Below are positions 1 to 9,739 of a stretch of 64,000 bases of DNA, piece after piece. A program made the translations under genes and the position numbers. Origin of the DNA: Polaromonas sp. P2-4 (GTDB lineage: Bacteria; Pseudomonadota; Gammaproteobacteria; Burkholderiales; Burkholderiaceae_C). Location: positions 5,262,001 to 5,326,000 of the forward strand of contig CP087965.1 of assembly GCA_024703855.1 (NCBI GenBank), read 5' to 3'. Position 1 is the first letter of the stretch. Each line of letters starts with the position of its first letter. The notes under the pieces were generated by a model. It was not told the DNA's origin. It saw only the letters and a program-made list of their open reading frames with translations, and made no database searches.

Positions 1-553
1 CGCGCGCTTTGACGGCAACGAGGCCTACCGTCTGACGCGCTTCTGGGACATCCTCAGGCGCAACATCGACGAGCTGCCGCTGTACCGCGACCACTATGCC
101 AGCCGCGGCCTGATCGACGGCGGGCGCATCGGTGTGGCCGGCACCTCGATGGGCGGCTTCACCACGCTCGGCTGCATGGCCCGCTACCCCTGGATCAGGG
201 CGGTGGCGAGCTACATGGGATCGGGCTACTACCTGGACCTGTCGCGCACGCTGTACCCGCCGCTGGGCGTGTGCCATGCACAAAACGAAGCCGAGCACGC
301 GCGCCGCATGCAGCCGCTCACCGAATACGACGTGTCAATGCAACTGAAAAATCTTGCCGACCGGCCGCTGCTGGTCTGGCACGGGATGCGCGACGAGATC
401 GTGCCGTTCGGCGAGAGCGAGCGCCTGCGTGCTGACCTCACATCGCGTGGCCTCGCCGGGAATCTCACCTACATGGTCGACCCGAATGCCACCCACAAGC
501 TGCCGATGTCGGCCGCGATTGCGGGCGTGGCGTTCTTCACGCGTCATCTTTGA
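1..553 (+). CDS. YjfP-like alpha/beta-hydrolase esterase, C-terminal part
   Basis: The start lies left of the window. The frame is open from the first bases and ends with TGA. The visible part carries the nucleophile elbow GTSMGG, the segment MGSGYY, the acid-loop segment WHGMRDEIVP with the likely catalytic Asp, and a late THKLP with the catalytic His. This order and spacing match the E. coli carboxylesterase YjfP (about 250 residues). It probably hydrolyses short-chain esters in the cytoplasm. It converges on the aldose epimerase gene with only 6 bp between stops. The family assignment is secure; the natural substrate is not visible from sequence. Confidence 0.85.
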   Translation, partial: ARFDGNEAYRLTRFWDILRRNIDELPLYRDHYASRGLIDGGRIGVAGTSMGGFTTLGCMARYPWIRAVASYMGSGYYLDLSRTLYPPLGVCHAQNEAEHARRMQPLTEYDVSMQLKNLADRPLLVWHGMRDEIVPFGESERLRADLTSRGLAGNLTYMVDPNATHKLPMSAAIAGVAFFTRHL

Positions 554-559
554 CTGACT

Positions 560-1483
560 TCAGTCGTCACCTGCGCATGTGATCTCGATGGCCCCACGCA
601 AGGCCTCCCCCGGTGCGAGGATGCGGGTACCGGTGCCGGGCACGCCGCGTGCATGCAGGTTGAAACCGTCGGCCACATGGCTCACGGGCTCGATGCAGAG
701 GTAGGGCGCCTGCGCCGGGCGGTGGATCACCAGGTGGTTGAGGTTACCTTGCGCCGTGAATCGCACGCGCGTGCCATCGCCCTGGCGCAGGTTCACTTCG
801 CCGGCCCACTGGCCATGAAACAGCGTGACCTCGCCCGCGTCAAACTGCGCGGGCGACACGGCAACGGTCCGTTGTGCCGCAGCGGCTGCGGGGACGGGCT
901 GCGCGAGAAAGTCGGCGTCAAAAGGCCAGGGCGGACCCGCCTCGAACTGCAGCGCGCCGCCATTCACATACGGTACATAGGGATGCAAGCCGATGCCGCC
1001 GGGCATGGTGTGCATGTCGGTGTTGACCAGCGATACACCGATGCGCAAGCTTTGCGGCTGCAGCATGATGTCCAGCCCGGCCTCGAAATGCCAGGGCCAG
1101 TGCGCGTCGGGCTGGTGCCGGTAGCGCAGCGTGGCATGGTCCTGGGTGGTGTGCGTCAAATCCCATGCACGCTGCTGCGCGATGCCGTGCAGCGTATGCG
1201 GTTCGCCGCCGGGGTGCGGGGCCAGCGCCAGACTGCGCCCCTCGTGCAGCAGGCGTGCCTGGCGGATGCGCCCGCTGTAGGGAATCAGCGGATACAGCCC
1301 GCCCTTGGCCCAAGGCAGCAGTTCAACCACCGATTCGGGATAGGGGTGCAACACTGGTCGGGTTATGCCGTCTGCGCCTTCCAGCCAGGCGGCTGTGAGC
1401 CGCCCGCCGAGCGTGGGGGCGATGCGCGCACGGGCACGTCCGGCCCGCAGTTCGGTCACCGGTGGTACGGCGGGACCACTCAC
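560..1483 (-). CDS. aldose 1-epimerase (galactose mutarotase-like)
   Basis: A protein of about 307 residues with the mutarotase beta-sandwich pattern: an N-terminal GGRLTAAW strand, LIPYSGRIR, a catalytic-type HTLHGIAQQ segment (His), GLHPYVPY and a C-terminal CIEPVSH (Glu). Enzymes of this family interconvert alpha and beta anomers of aldoses. I choose the GTG at 1483 because it overlaps the upstream stop as GTGA, typical of translational coupling; an ATG at 1507 is also in frame but lies inside the upstream gene. It is the last gene of a left-pointing operon with Dabb, aldehyde dehydrogenase, NTF2-like and RraA genes, which supports a role in sugar or sugar-acid catabolism. Confidence 0.8.
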   Translation of the reverse strand: MSGPAVPPVTELRAGRARARIAPTLGGRLTAAWLEGADGITRPVLHPYPESVVELLPWAKGGLYPLIPYSGRIRQARLLHEGRSLALAPHPGGEPHTLHGIAQQRAWDLTHTTQDHATLRYRHQPDAHWPWHFEAGLDIMLQPQSLRIGVSLVNTDMHTMPGGIGLHPYVPYVNGGALQFEAGPPWPFDADFLAQPVPAAAAAQRTVAVSPAQFDAGEVTLFHGQWAGEVNLRQGDGTRVRFTAQGNLNHLVIHRPAQAPYLCIEPVSHVADGFNLHARGVPGTGTRILAPGEALRGAIEITCAGDD

Positions 1484-1773
1484 AGCGTGTAGTCGACCGC
1501 CGCCCATTCGAAGTAGGGCTTGAGGTCAGCCACCAGCGCCTGGTGCAGCGGGTGAAACAGGTACTCATTCAGCGCGTTCGTGTCGTCAAACCTTGACTCG
1601 AGCACGTAGCCCCAGCAAATCGGCCGGTCCAGTTCGTTGGTGCTGAGTTTCCAGCCGCGAATACCGGTGATCTGCGTGCCGAGTGCGTCCATGCGCTCGA
1701 CCAGCGATTTCTCCAGTCCGTCGTTGGCCACCACGTCGGGCTTGCGGCGGAACAGCACGATGTGGTTCAGCAT
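1480..1773 (-). CDS. Dabb (stress-responsive A/B barrel) domain protein
   Basis: A 97-residue protein beginning MLNHIVLFRRK, the hallmark first strand of the dimeric alpha/beta barrel (Dabb) fold, followed by the central FDD segment and the conserved FHPLHQAL helix. Family members are small homodimeric cytosolic proteins; some are enzymes, most have no known reaction. The start ATG overlaps the repaired stop of the upstream dehydrogenase by 7 bp and its stop overlaps the next GTG start, so the three genes are almost certainly co-translated. In this setting it may act on a sugar-derived intermediate; that is inference. Confidence 0.85.
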   Translation of the reverse strand: MLNHIVLFRRKPDVVANDGLEKSLVERMDALGTQITGIRGWKLSTNELDRPICWGYVLESRFDDTNALNEYLFHPLHQALVADLKPYFEWAAVDYTL

Positions 1774-3238
1774 GGCTGCCCCTTGCGCGCCAGCAACCAG
1801 GCGGGGGCGTCCTGCAGCGCCACGGGGCGCAGAAAGCGGTCCAGCGCCGCGTCGCCGACTGAGGTGCTCATGGGCTGGGTGGAGGAAGGCCACGGCCCGC
1901 CGTGCTGCTGCGCTGCTGTGACGGCCACCCCCGTGGGCCCCCGGCAAACAGCACGCGCCCGGCAATGGCGGTGGCGCCTCGTACCAGTGCACGGGTGTCC
2001 GCGTTGTCGTCTTCTGCACCCCAGAGCGTCACCGTGAGGCTGCCACCCACGGCGTGCAGCACATCGAGCACCTGGGTTACGGAGGCGGCGCGCACGATCA
2101 CGCTGGCGGGGCCAAACAACTCCTCGCGCAGTTCGGCCTTGGCGATGAAGCTGACCGCATCCACCTGGGCGAGGAAGGGGCGCGGCGCCTCGGCGCTGCC
2201 CGCTTCGTGCAGCAGCGGCTGCGCACCAGCGGCGGCCATGTGGGCCACACCGGCATCGAAGGCGCTGCGCATGCCGGGCGTCAGCATGGCATGCGGCTTT
2301 TGCGCCGCCAGGGCGGTTGTCAGCTGCTGCACAAAGGCATCGCTCGCCGGGTCATTGAGCAGCACGATCACGCCGGGGCTGGTACAGAACTGGCCGCAGC
2401 CCATGGAAATCGAACCGGCGAGCGTGCTGGCCAGTTCGGCGCCGCGCGTGGCAAGGATGGCGGGCAGGGCGACGACCGGGTTGATGGATCCCAGCTCGCC
2501 ATAAAACGGAATCGGACGCGGCCGCGCACTGGCCTCGGCCTGCAAAGCCGCGCCGCCGCGCGTCGAGCCGGTAAAAGCACCGGCGGCAATCGCCGGGTGT
2601 CGCACCAGGCGCACACCCACATCGGAGCCGCCGCCCTGGATCATGCCGACCAGGCCGGCTGGCAGGTTTTGGCTTTTGAGGACTTGCTGCACCAGACCGA
2701 ACACGCGGTTTGACAGCAGCAGGTGGCCTGAGTGCGCCTTGACGACAACCGGGCAGCCGGCCGCCAGCGCCGACGCGGTGTCGCCGCCCAGCACCGAGAA
2801 CGCGAACGGGAAATTGCTGGCCGAGAACATGGCGACCGGGCCAAGCGGCACGCGCAGGCGCACCATGGCCGGGTGACCCATGGGCGGGGCGCCGGCCACG
2901 GCGGGGTCGTCAGTGGTGGCAAAGGGCGCGCCGCGCTCGGCGATATCGGCAAAACGGCGCAACTGGAAGGCGGTGCGGTCGAGCTCGCCGTTCAGCCGGA
3001 TGGGGCCCAGCGCGGTTTCCTCGTCGGCAAGCGCCACCAAACCTTCGCGGTCGGCTTCCAGCGCAGCGGCGAGTGCGCGCAGCAGCATGGCACGGGTGGT
3101 ACCGGCGCTGGCAGACCAGCTGGCAAAGGCCGCATTCGCTGCGTTGGCAGCGGCATCGACCTGCTCCGGCGTCGCCGCGGGCAGGGGCGCGCCCAAGGGT
3201 TCGCCCGTGCGGGCCTGGAAGGATTGCAGTGTTTTCAT
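1767..3238 (-). CDS. alpha-ketoglutarate semialdehyde dehydrogenase (NADP+), frame broken near C-terminus
   Basis: Aldehyde dehydrogenase superfamily, about 490 residues after repair. It shows SASNFPFAF, VVKAHSGHL (cofactor Lys), FTGSTRGG, the general-base FYGELGSINP, MGCGQFCTSPG with the catalytic Cys, and EELFGPASV. These segments match 2,5-dioxovalerate (alpha-ketoglutarate semialdehyde) dehydrogenases, which make 2-oxoglutarate at the end of non-phosphorylative pentose and hexarate pathways. Around 1937 one base seems to be missing: the conserved end GVPTGVAVTAAQQHGG and STSVGDAALDRFLRP continues in another frame to TGA at 1767-1769. The repaired stop overlaps the Dabb start. Confidence in family is high, substrate moderate. 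Confidence 0.85.
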
Positions 3239-3287
3239 GTGTTGGGTGTAGTCAGGGTCATTCGTGGGGAGCGATTATTCGCAGCGC

Positions 3288-3771
3288 CTATTTGCATCGC
3301 ATGTTGTAGCCGCGGCCGGCGTAGTCAAACGCGACCAGTTCGCCCATGTGCGTTCCTTGCACCACGGGCAGCTCGGCTGTGTCCTTGACCGCAGGGGCCG
3401 CGTAATAGGCGCGGATTTCCTTGATGAGGCCGGTTGTCTCGTCAAACACATACCACTCGTCGCCGCGCTGGGCGGTTTGAAACAAGCGTTTCCAGTGGGT
3501 CCACTCGATCACCGCCTCGTTGGAGTTGTGGCTGACCAGCACTTTCTCGATGGTCCATTGCAGAACCCAGGTTTTCCACGCACCAGATCCATTTCTTGCT
3601 GATGGTGTCGGCGCTGCGCCAGGGAATTTCGGGCAGGCCGGGCGGAAAGTAGTGGATGGCGTCGGGCGTGAAGCAGCTCATCAGCGCTTGGTAGTCGGCG
3701 GCGTTGCAGGCGTCGAAGTAGCGGCGGATCAGGGTTTCGTGCGGGTGCTGGGTGTGGGTGTTCGCGTTCAT
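3288..3771 (-). CDS. nuclear transport factor 2-like (SnoaL-like) protein, one frameshift
   Basis: A small single-domain cone-fold protein of about 160 residues. The first part contains YFDACNAADYQALMSCF and FPPGLPEIPWRSADTI; the second contains QWTIEKVLVSHNSNEAVIEW and YYAAP. The two halves are in different frames that meet near 3563; removing one base gives a continuous WCVENLGS-QWTIEK reading. NTF2-like proteins include ketosteroid isomerases, dehydratases and ligand binders, so the reaction cannot be named. It lies between the dehydrogenase and the RraA-like gene on the same strand and is likely part of the same pathway. Confidence 0.7.
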
Positions 3772-3794
3772 CGGGGTTCCTTGGGGGCAAGGTC

Positions 3795-4605
3795 TCAGGC
3801 AACGGCCGTGGCGGTTGTGACGGGCTGAGCGGCGGCAATGGGGGGCCGGCCGGCGGTGACCCAGGCCTGGTGCCGGGCCCGGGTCTCAGGGCTGGGCGGG
3901 TACAGGCCCCAGAGTTTTCGCCGGCCTGCACGCGCAGGGCCAGGTAGGCTTCGAGGTCGTCCTGCACTTCGCACAGGTTGGCCATTTCCTCGGCGCAGTG
4001 CGCGGGAATCACGCTGATGTTGTCGCCGTCGCCGTGGATCACGTCGCCCGGGTAAATCGCCACGCCGGCGCAGCCGATGGGTACTTGCAGGTCGGCCACA
4101 TGGTGGTAGCTCAGGCGCGTGGTGGCGGTGACGCCGCCGCTCCAGATCGGGAAATCCATGCCGGAGAGCTCGGTGCCGTCGCGAAATGCGCCGTCGGTCA
4201 CCACGCCGCGGGCGCCGCGCATCAGCATGCGGGTGATCAGCATGTTGCCCATGGACGCGGCGCGCGGGTCGCGGTTGCTGTCGATCACCACCACCTCGCC
4301 GGGCCGCACCTGTTCCACGCCCACCCATTGCAGGTTGTTGATGTGCGGTTCGGTCGTGAGGGTGGCGTAGGTGTCGATGTCTTCGCGCGCCGGGATGAAA
4401 CGCATGGTGTAGGCGCGGCCCGCGAACGCTTTCATCTTTTTGTTCAGCGGGCTCAAGCCCACCAGCACCGGCTGGCGGTAGCCTTTTTGTAGAGCTGCGT
4501 GGTCAACGAGCCGCTGGTCACCTTGGCGAGGCGGTCGAGCACCGAATCAGGCACAAAAACCGGTGCCGGGCGGACGGGGGTCGGGGTGAGGGTGGCGGAA
4601 GTCAT
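3795..4605 (-). CDS. RraA-family protein (aldolase/demethylmenaquinone methyltransferase-like), two frameshifts
   Basis: The core shows GVVTDGAFRDG, ARGVV, HVADLQVPIGCAGVAIYPGDVIHGD and EEMANLCE, the conserved blocks of the RraA/HMG-aldolase fold. Family members include 4-hydroxy-4-methyl-2-oxoglutarate aldolases and other metal-dependent retro-aldol or decarboxylating enzymes; few truly regulate RNase E. The start ATG at 4605 is preceded by AGGAG. The frame breaks near 4490 (LYKKGYRQPVLVGLS spans it) and near 3920, where one A seems missing in an A-run so that EKLWGLYPP would be restored. It is the first gene of the left-pointing operon, opposite the IclR-SMP30 regulator, which probably controls it. 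Confidence 0.8.
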
Positions 4606-4789
4606 GGGGAAGTCTCCTGGGCGAAAAGTTGGGGGGCGATGTCTCAATATGCGGGACGATTGGGGTTAAAACGGTTGACCGCAACCGTGCTGAAATGGCA
4701 TGGTCCAATGTTAGAGATACGGGCTGCCCCTGCCAATGCGCCACGCTGCAGGTTTAAGCGGGTTGTCCCACATATTGGAAATAGACCGC

Positions 4790-6388
4790 ATGAAAGCAAA
4801 CATTGGTGATGGAACGGCCTCGCTGGAAAAGGCGATGGACATTCTGGAAGCCGTCGGTGCCTCGCCGCAGGGCGTGAGCCAGACCGAGCTGTCGGCGCGC
4901 CTGGCTGTGCCGCGTACCACGCTGTACCGGCTGCTGGCCACGCTGGTGGCGCGCGGCATGATCCGGCGCGACCCGCTGCGCCGCGTGTACTGCCTGGGTT
5001 TTCGCTGCTTTGAACTCGCGCGCAGCGCCTATGCCATGCCCGACCTCGCGGCAGCGGCCAGCGTGGAATTACGCGCACTGCGCGACCTGACAGGAGAAAC
5101 CTCGTACCTGGCGACGCTGGACGGGCTGGAAGTGCTGTCGCTGGAGCGTTATGACGGAGCGCACAGCCAGCGCTCGCAGGCGGCGCTGGGCCAGCGCAAA
5201 CCGCTGCACTGCACCAGTCAGGGCAAGGCCATCCTGTCCGCGCTGGACGAGCCCACGCGCGACGCCCTGGTGCGCGACATCACCCTGAAAGCGCTGACGC
5301 CGCGCACCATCACTGACCGGCGGCGCCTGCAGGCCGAACTCAAGATCACCGCCGCGCGCGGCTGGTCGGTGGACGACGAAGAGATTGCGCTGGGCGTGCG
5401 TTGTGTCGGGGCGCCAGTGGTGGACGCGACCGGCAAGGTGCGCGGCGCGATCAGCGTGGCCGGCCCGGCCTACCGGATGACGATGGAACGGGTCCAGGGT
5501 TTGGGGCCGGAGGTGGCCGAGGCGGCGCGGCGCGTGGGCGCACAACTGTCGGTCAACGCGCCGGCGCCAGCCGCTGCGGTGGCCCGCGTTGTGGAAGGGC
5601 ACTGGGCTTTTCGGGGCGAGTTTGCGCGCTGGAGCGCACAGCACCGCTGCCTGTTCTGGGCTGACAGCCTGGCACCGGCGGTGCGCCTGTTTGACGGCCA
5701 GCAGGACCGCGAGGTCGCGGTGTTCGACGCGCCGCTGACGGCCCTGGTGGTGCTCGGGGAAGCCCTGCTTGTGGGAAGCCAGGGCGGGTACTGGCGGATC
5801 GACAACCCGGACAGCCGGTCGCCGCAGGTCGGCCCGTTGCAGCCCTGGGCCTCTAGCGCGCCATCGGCCCTGTGCAGCGGCCCGGATGGCGCGGTGTGGG
5901 CCTGCGAAGGCGTGGGCGGGTCACGCTGGCGTGTCGGACCCTGGCCTGCTGCCGGGGCGAGCGCAACTGAAAGCAGCTGGACGCTCGGTGAGCCGCTGGA
6001 TGCACTGGCCTGGGATGGCGCGGGCGAGTCGCTGTACGGCCTGTCGCGCGAATCGGGGGTGATTCTGGTCATGCAACGCGGCCAGGCCGCGGTGCGTCGG
6101 CTGGCCACCGTGCCCAAGGGCTCGGGCCGCCTGAGCGGGCTGGCGGTGGACCGATCCGGCGGCATCTGGACCGCTTTGCAGGACGGCTGGAGTGTGGTGC
6201 GCTTCTCGCCCGACGGCAACCAGGACCGCGTGATCGGCCTGCCCGTTCCTTGCCCGATCGATGTCGCCCTGGGTGGGGAGCGCCTGGACACGCTTTATGT
6301 GAGCAGCGCACGCCAGCCAGTTTCGCTGGAAGCGCTGGGCAATGCCCCCTTGTCCGGGCGGTTGTTCTGTATCGAGGATGTGGAGTAA
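4790..6388 (+). CDS. IclR-type regulator fused to an SMP-30/gluconolactonase-like domain
   Basis: An intact protein of about 532 residues. Residues 1-70 form an IclR winged helix (SLEKAMDILEAV, SQTELSARLAVPRTTLYRLL); residues 75-245 are the IclR effector domain, ending in GVRCVGAPVVDATGKVRG. From about residue 270 a second domain has the beta-propeller pattern of SMP-30: RGEFARWS, LFWADS, GPDGAVWAC, GLAVDRSGGIW, VVRFSPDG. By eye, three of the four expected metal ligands (the Asn in NDG and PNG, the Asp in PDG) are replaced, so it is more likely a sensor than a lactonase. I prefer the ATG at 4790 with GGAA upstream. It is divergent from the RraA operon and probably regulates it in response to a sugar lactone or acid. 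Confidence 0.85.
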   Translation: MKANIGDGTASLEKAMDILEAVGASPQGVSQTELSARLAVPRTTLYRLLATLVARGMIRRDPLRRVYCLGFRCFELARSAYAMPDLAAAASVELRALRDLTGETSYLATLDGLEVLSLERYDGAHSQRSQAALGQRKPLHCTSQGKAILSALDEPTRDALVRDITLKALTPRTITDRRRLQAELKITAARGWSVDDEEIALGVRCVGAPVVDATGKVRGAISVAGPAYRMTMERVQGLGPEVAEAARRVGAQLSVNAPAPAAAVARVVEGHWAFRGEFARWSAQHRCLFWADSLAPAVRLFDGQQDREVAVFDAPLTALVVLGEALLVGSQGGYWRIDNPDSRSPQVGPLQPWASSAPSALCSGPDGAVWACEGVGGSRWRVGPWPAAGASATESSWTLGEPLDALAWDGAGESLYGLSRESGVILVMQRGQAAVRRLATVPKGSGRLSGLAVDRSGGIWTALQDGWSVVRFSPDGNQDRVIGLPVPCPIDVALGGERLDTLYVSSARQPVSLEALGNAPLSGRLFCIEDVE

Positions 6389-6391
6389 ATT

Positions 6392-6440
6392 GGCCTCTAG
6401 CCCACGTGGTTACTGCGGAAGCAGCTATCAAATAGAGAGC
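6392..6440 (+). repeat. dispersed palindromic repeat, copy 1
   Basis: A 49-bp copy of a repeat family seen eight times in this window. It runs from ggcctctagccca to the core gcagctatcaaat and an imperfect return arm gagagc. It starts right after the IclR-SMP30 stop codon. The same block GGCCTCTAGCCCA recurs in inverted orientation in copy 8 at 42908-42957. Confidence 0.7.
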
Positions 6441-6454
6441 GAATGAGCGCCCAT

Positions 6455-6486
6455 AAAAAAGCCCGCCGCCGAAGCGGGCTTTTTTT
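6455..6486. terminator. bidirectional intrinsic terminator
   Basis: The stem agcccgc/gcgggct is flanked by an A-run on the left and a T-run on the right (AAAAAAGCCCGC ... GCGGGCTTTTTT). It can therefore end transcription both from the IclR-SMP30 gene and from hppA, which converge here. Confidence 0.85.
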
Positions 6487-6501
6487 GACGGAACGGGGCT
6501 C

Positions 6502-8695
6502 TTATTTGGACGCGGGCGCCACCGGTGCACCCACCGCCGGCGCGTCGACAGGGGCGGGCATCGCAGGGGCCGGTGCCGACACGGCTGCGGGCGTTGCCAT
6601 CGGCGTTGCCGGTGCGGCGTTGGCCGTTCCGCCGTGAAACTTCATCACCAGTGGCACGATCAGCAGCGCCACGATGTTGATGATCTTGATCAGCGGGTTG
6701 ATCGCCGGGCCGGCGGTGTCTTTGTACGGGTCGCCCACGGTGTCGCCGGTCACAGCCGCTTTGTGCGCCTCTGAGCCTTTGCCGCCGTGGTTGCCGTCTT
6801 CAATGTACTTTTTGGCGTTGTCCCAGGCACCGCCGCCGGTACACATCGAAATCGCCACGAACAGGCCGGTCACGATGGTGCCCATCAGCAAACCACCCAG
6901 CGCCTTGGGGCCGAGCAGCAGGCCCACCAAAATTGGCACCACCACGGGCAGCAGCGAGGGAATAACCATTTCCTTGATGGCGGCGGTGGTCAGCATGTCC
7001 ACTGCGCGGCCGTATTCGGGCTTGGCCGTGCCTTCCATGATGCCCTTGATCTCCTTGAACTGGCGGCGCACTTCAACCACCACCGCACCGGCTGCGCGGC
7101 CCACGGCCTCCATGGCCATGGCACCAAACAGGTAGGGAATCAGGCCGCCGATAAAGAGGCCGACGATCACCATGGGGTCGCTCAAATCAAAGCTGATGGC
7201 CTTGCCATAGCTTTCCAGCTTGTGGGTGTAGTCGGCAAACAGCACCAGGGCGGCCAAGCCGGCCGAGCCAATCGCGTAGCCTTTGGTCACGGCCTTGGTG
7301 GTGTTGCCCACGGCGTCCAGCGGGTCGGTCACGTCGCGCACGCTGCTGGGCAGCTTGGCCATTTCGGCAATGCCGCCCGCGTTGTCGGTGATGGGGCCGT
7401 AAGCGTCCAGCGCCACCACAATGCCGGCCATGCTCAGCATGGCGGTGGCGGCCGTGGCAATGCCTGTACAGGCCGGCCAGCGAATAGGCCGTCATGATGG
7501 CGATACAGACGCAGAGCACCGGCCACGCGGTGGAACGCATGGACACCCCCAGGCCCGCAATGATGTTGGTGCCATGGCCGGTGGTGGAGGCTTGTGCGAT
7601 GTGCTGCACCGGCGAGTACTGTGTGCCGGTGTAGAACTCGGTGATCCAGACCAGCGCACCGGTCAGCACTAGGCCCACGGCGCAGGCGCCGAAAAGCCTG
7701 AGCTGGCTGCCGCTGGCCGCAATCGCGTTGTCAGGCATCAGCCACATCGTGACGAAGTAGAAGGCAATCAGCGACAGCACCCCGGCCACGGCCAGGCCTC
7801 TGTAGAGCGCCGGCATGACGTTCTTCATGCCGGGCGAGGCCTTTACGAAGAAGCAGCCGATGATGGACGCGACGATGGACACCGCGCCCAGGGCCAGCGG
7901 GTAGAGCACCGCGTTGATGGGTGCCGCCGCGATCAGCAGCGCGCCCAGCACCATGGTGGCAATCAGCGTCACGGCGTAGGTTTCAAACAGGTCGGCGGCC
8001 ATGCCGGCGCAGTCGCCCACGTTGTCGCCCACGTTGTCGGCAATCACGGCCGGGTTGCGCGGGTCGTCTTCCGGAATGCCGGCCTCGACCTTGCCCACCA
8101 AGTCGGCACCTACATCGGCGCCCTTGGTGAAAATGCCGCCGCCCAGACGCGCAAAGATGGAGATCAGCGAGGCGCCGAAGGCAAGGCCGATCAAGGGGTT
8201 GAGCAGATCAGCCAGTTTCTTGTCGGGTGTCAGGTTGCCGTTGCCGGTCAGGAACCAGTAAAAACCGGTCACGCCCAGCAGGCCCAGGCCCACCACCAGC
8301 ATGCCGGTGATGGCGCCGCCGCGAAAGGCGACGTCCAGTGCGGGGCCAATGCCGCGGGTGGCGGCCTGCGCGGTGCGCACATTGGCGCGCACCGACACGT
8401 TCATGCCAATAAAGCCGCAAGCCCCCGACAGCAGCGCCCCGACGGAAAAGCCGATGGCGGTTTTGCTGTCCAGAAAAACGCCGATAAGCACGGCGAGCAC
8501 CACGCCGACGATGGCGATGGTTTTGTACTGCCGGGCCAGGTAGGCGGCGGCGCCTAGCTGAATGGCGGCTGCAATTTCTTGCATGCGCGCGTTGCCTGCG
8601 TCCTGGGAAAGAATCCAGCTGCGTGCCCAGATGCCGTAAACCACGGCGATAAGCCCGCAGGCTAGCGCAAGAATGAGCGCTGAGTTGCCAACCAT
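6502..8695 (-). CDS. hppA: K+-independent membrane H+-translocating pyrophosphatase, one frameshift
   Basis: After repair it has about 730 residues and around 16 membrane segments. The substrate site is clear: [20 protein letters not shown], then [19 protein letters not shown] and DLFETY. It pumps protons while hydrolysing pyrophosphate. The segment [10 protein letters not shown] carries Lys and Thr at the two positions that mark the K+-independent subclass, instead of Ala/Gly. The C-terminus adds an Ala/Pro-rich tail of about 40 residues. The ATG at 8695 follows GGAGGT. One extra base near 7469 breaks the frame ([16 protein letters not shown] when removed). It is divergent from the soluble pyrophosphatase gene. 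Confidence 0.93.
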
Positions 8696-8974
8696 AAGTG
8701 ACCTCCAGTTTTTATTGACGTAAGGGTTTCGGTGCACAACGCTTAGCTACACCGCCTTGCGTTGCTTCCTCAACCCTGGTGTCAGAACCGGGACGATTGG
8801 CCAACTCATGAAATTTAACGCGAAAACATGACAGCTTGGCGATCCGTAAGGCCTGAATCAGTAAAATGAGGGTAAATCCCGAGCGGCTAACTCCATCGGC
8901 TACCTCAGTCGGTCAAGTTTCGCCGTCAACGCCGGTGTCTCATCCATTTTTCTTCTTATCAATACAAAACGACC

Positions 8975-9514
8975 ATGTCTTTAGATAAAGTTACCCCCGG
9001 TAAAAACGTGCCCGAGTCTTTCAACGTCATCATCGAAATCCCGATGAACGCCGACCCGGTGAAGTACGAAGTAGACAAGGAGTCGGGCGCGATTTTTGTG
9101 GACCGCTTCATGAGCACGTCCATGCACTACCCGACCAACTACGGCTATGTGCCGCAAACCATCAGCGGCGATGGTGACCCGGTCGACGTGCTGGTGATCA
9201 CGCCGGTGCCGCTGATTCCTGGCGTGGTGGTGACGTGCCGTGTTATCGGCATTTTGAAAATGACCGACGAGGCCGGCGAAGACGGCAAGGTGCTGGCCGT
9301 TCCCATCGACAAGAAGTGCTCGCTCTACACCCACTGGCAAAAACCCGAAGACATGAATCCGCTGCGCCTGAAAACCATTGCGCATTTCTTTGAGCACTAC
9401 AAAGACCTCGAAGAAGGCAAATGGGTCAAGGTACAGGGCTGGGAAGGCCCGGAGGCTGCCAAAAAAGAAATCACCGACGGCATGGCCAACTACGCCAAGG
9501 CCAACAAGGCCTGA
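8975..9514 (+). CDS. ppa: inorganic pyrophosphatase (family I, soluble)
   Basis: 179 residues, complete. It contains [31 protein letters not shown], the metal-binding signature DGDPVDVLV and the Lys-rich [10 protein letters not shown] loop typical of bacterial hexameric PPases. It hydrolyses PPi to drive biosynthetic reactions in the cytosol. The 279-bp spacer to the divergent hppA gene must hold both promoters; I see no clear ribosome-binding site before ATG. Having both a membrane and a soluble enzyme side by side suggests coordinated control of the PPi pool. Confidence 0.95.
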   Translation: MSLDKVTPGKNVPESFNVIIEIPMNADPVKYEVDKESGAIFVDRFMSTSMHYPTNYGYVPQTISGDGDPVDVLVITPVPLIPGVVVTCRVIGILKMTDEAGEDGKVLAVPIDKKCSLYTHWQKPEDMNPLRLKTIAHFFEHYKDLEEGKWVKVQGWEGPEAAKKEITDGMANYAKANKA

Positions 9515-9573
9515 GCCCTTTCGGCTGAGGCTACAAGCATTTTGACGTGTTTGCCGGCGAAGAGTGGGCATAG

Positions 9574-9595
9574 TTTGCTATTGAATAGATAGCAA
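9574..9595. repeat. dispersed palindromic repeat, core-only copy 2
   Basis: A short palindrome ttgctattgaatagatagcaa matching the core of the dispersed repeat family, between ppa and its terminator. Confidence 0.5.
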
Positions 9596-9626
9596 TTCCC
9601 GGAAATACCCTGTCAAGGAAAAAGCA

Positions 9627-9662
9627 AAATGCGCCTGCAGACCAGTCTGCAGGCGCATTTTT
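9627..9662. terminator. strong intrinsic terminator after ppa
   Basis: A perfect 15-bp stem (AAATGCGCCTGCAGA with its complement) around a 4-base loop ccag, followed by a T-run. The A-run on the left side lets it also serve the converging copper-storage gene. Confidence 0.9.
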
Positions 9663-9739
9663 CATGGGGCGCGGGTTTTTAAAAAAACCCGATGTTTTCT
9701 CCTCTTTTCCTGTTTGCCCTTCTTGCCCTTCTTGCTGCC

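Noticed and set aside
653-1492. A long open frame opposite the aldose epimerase gene
   Set aside because: It is an antisense shadow in GC-rich DNA without any recognisable motif; the minus-strand gene explains the region.
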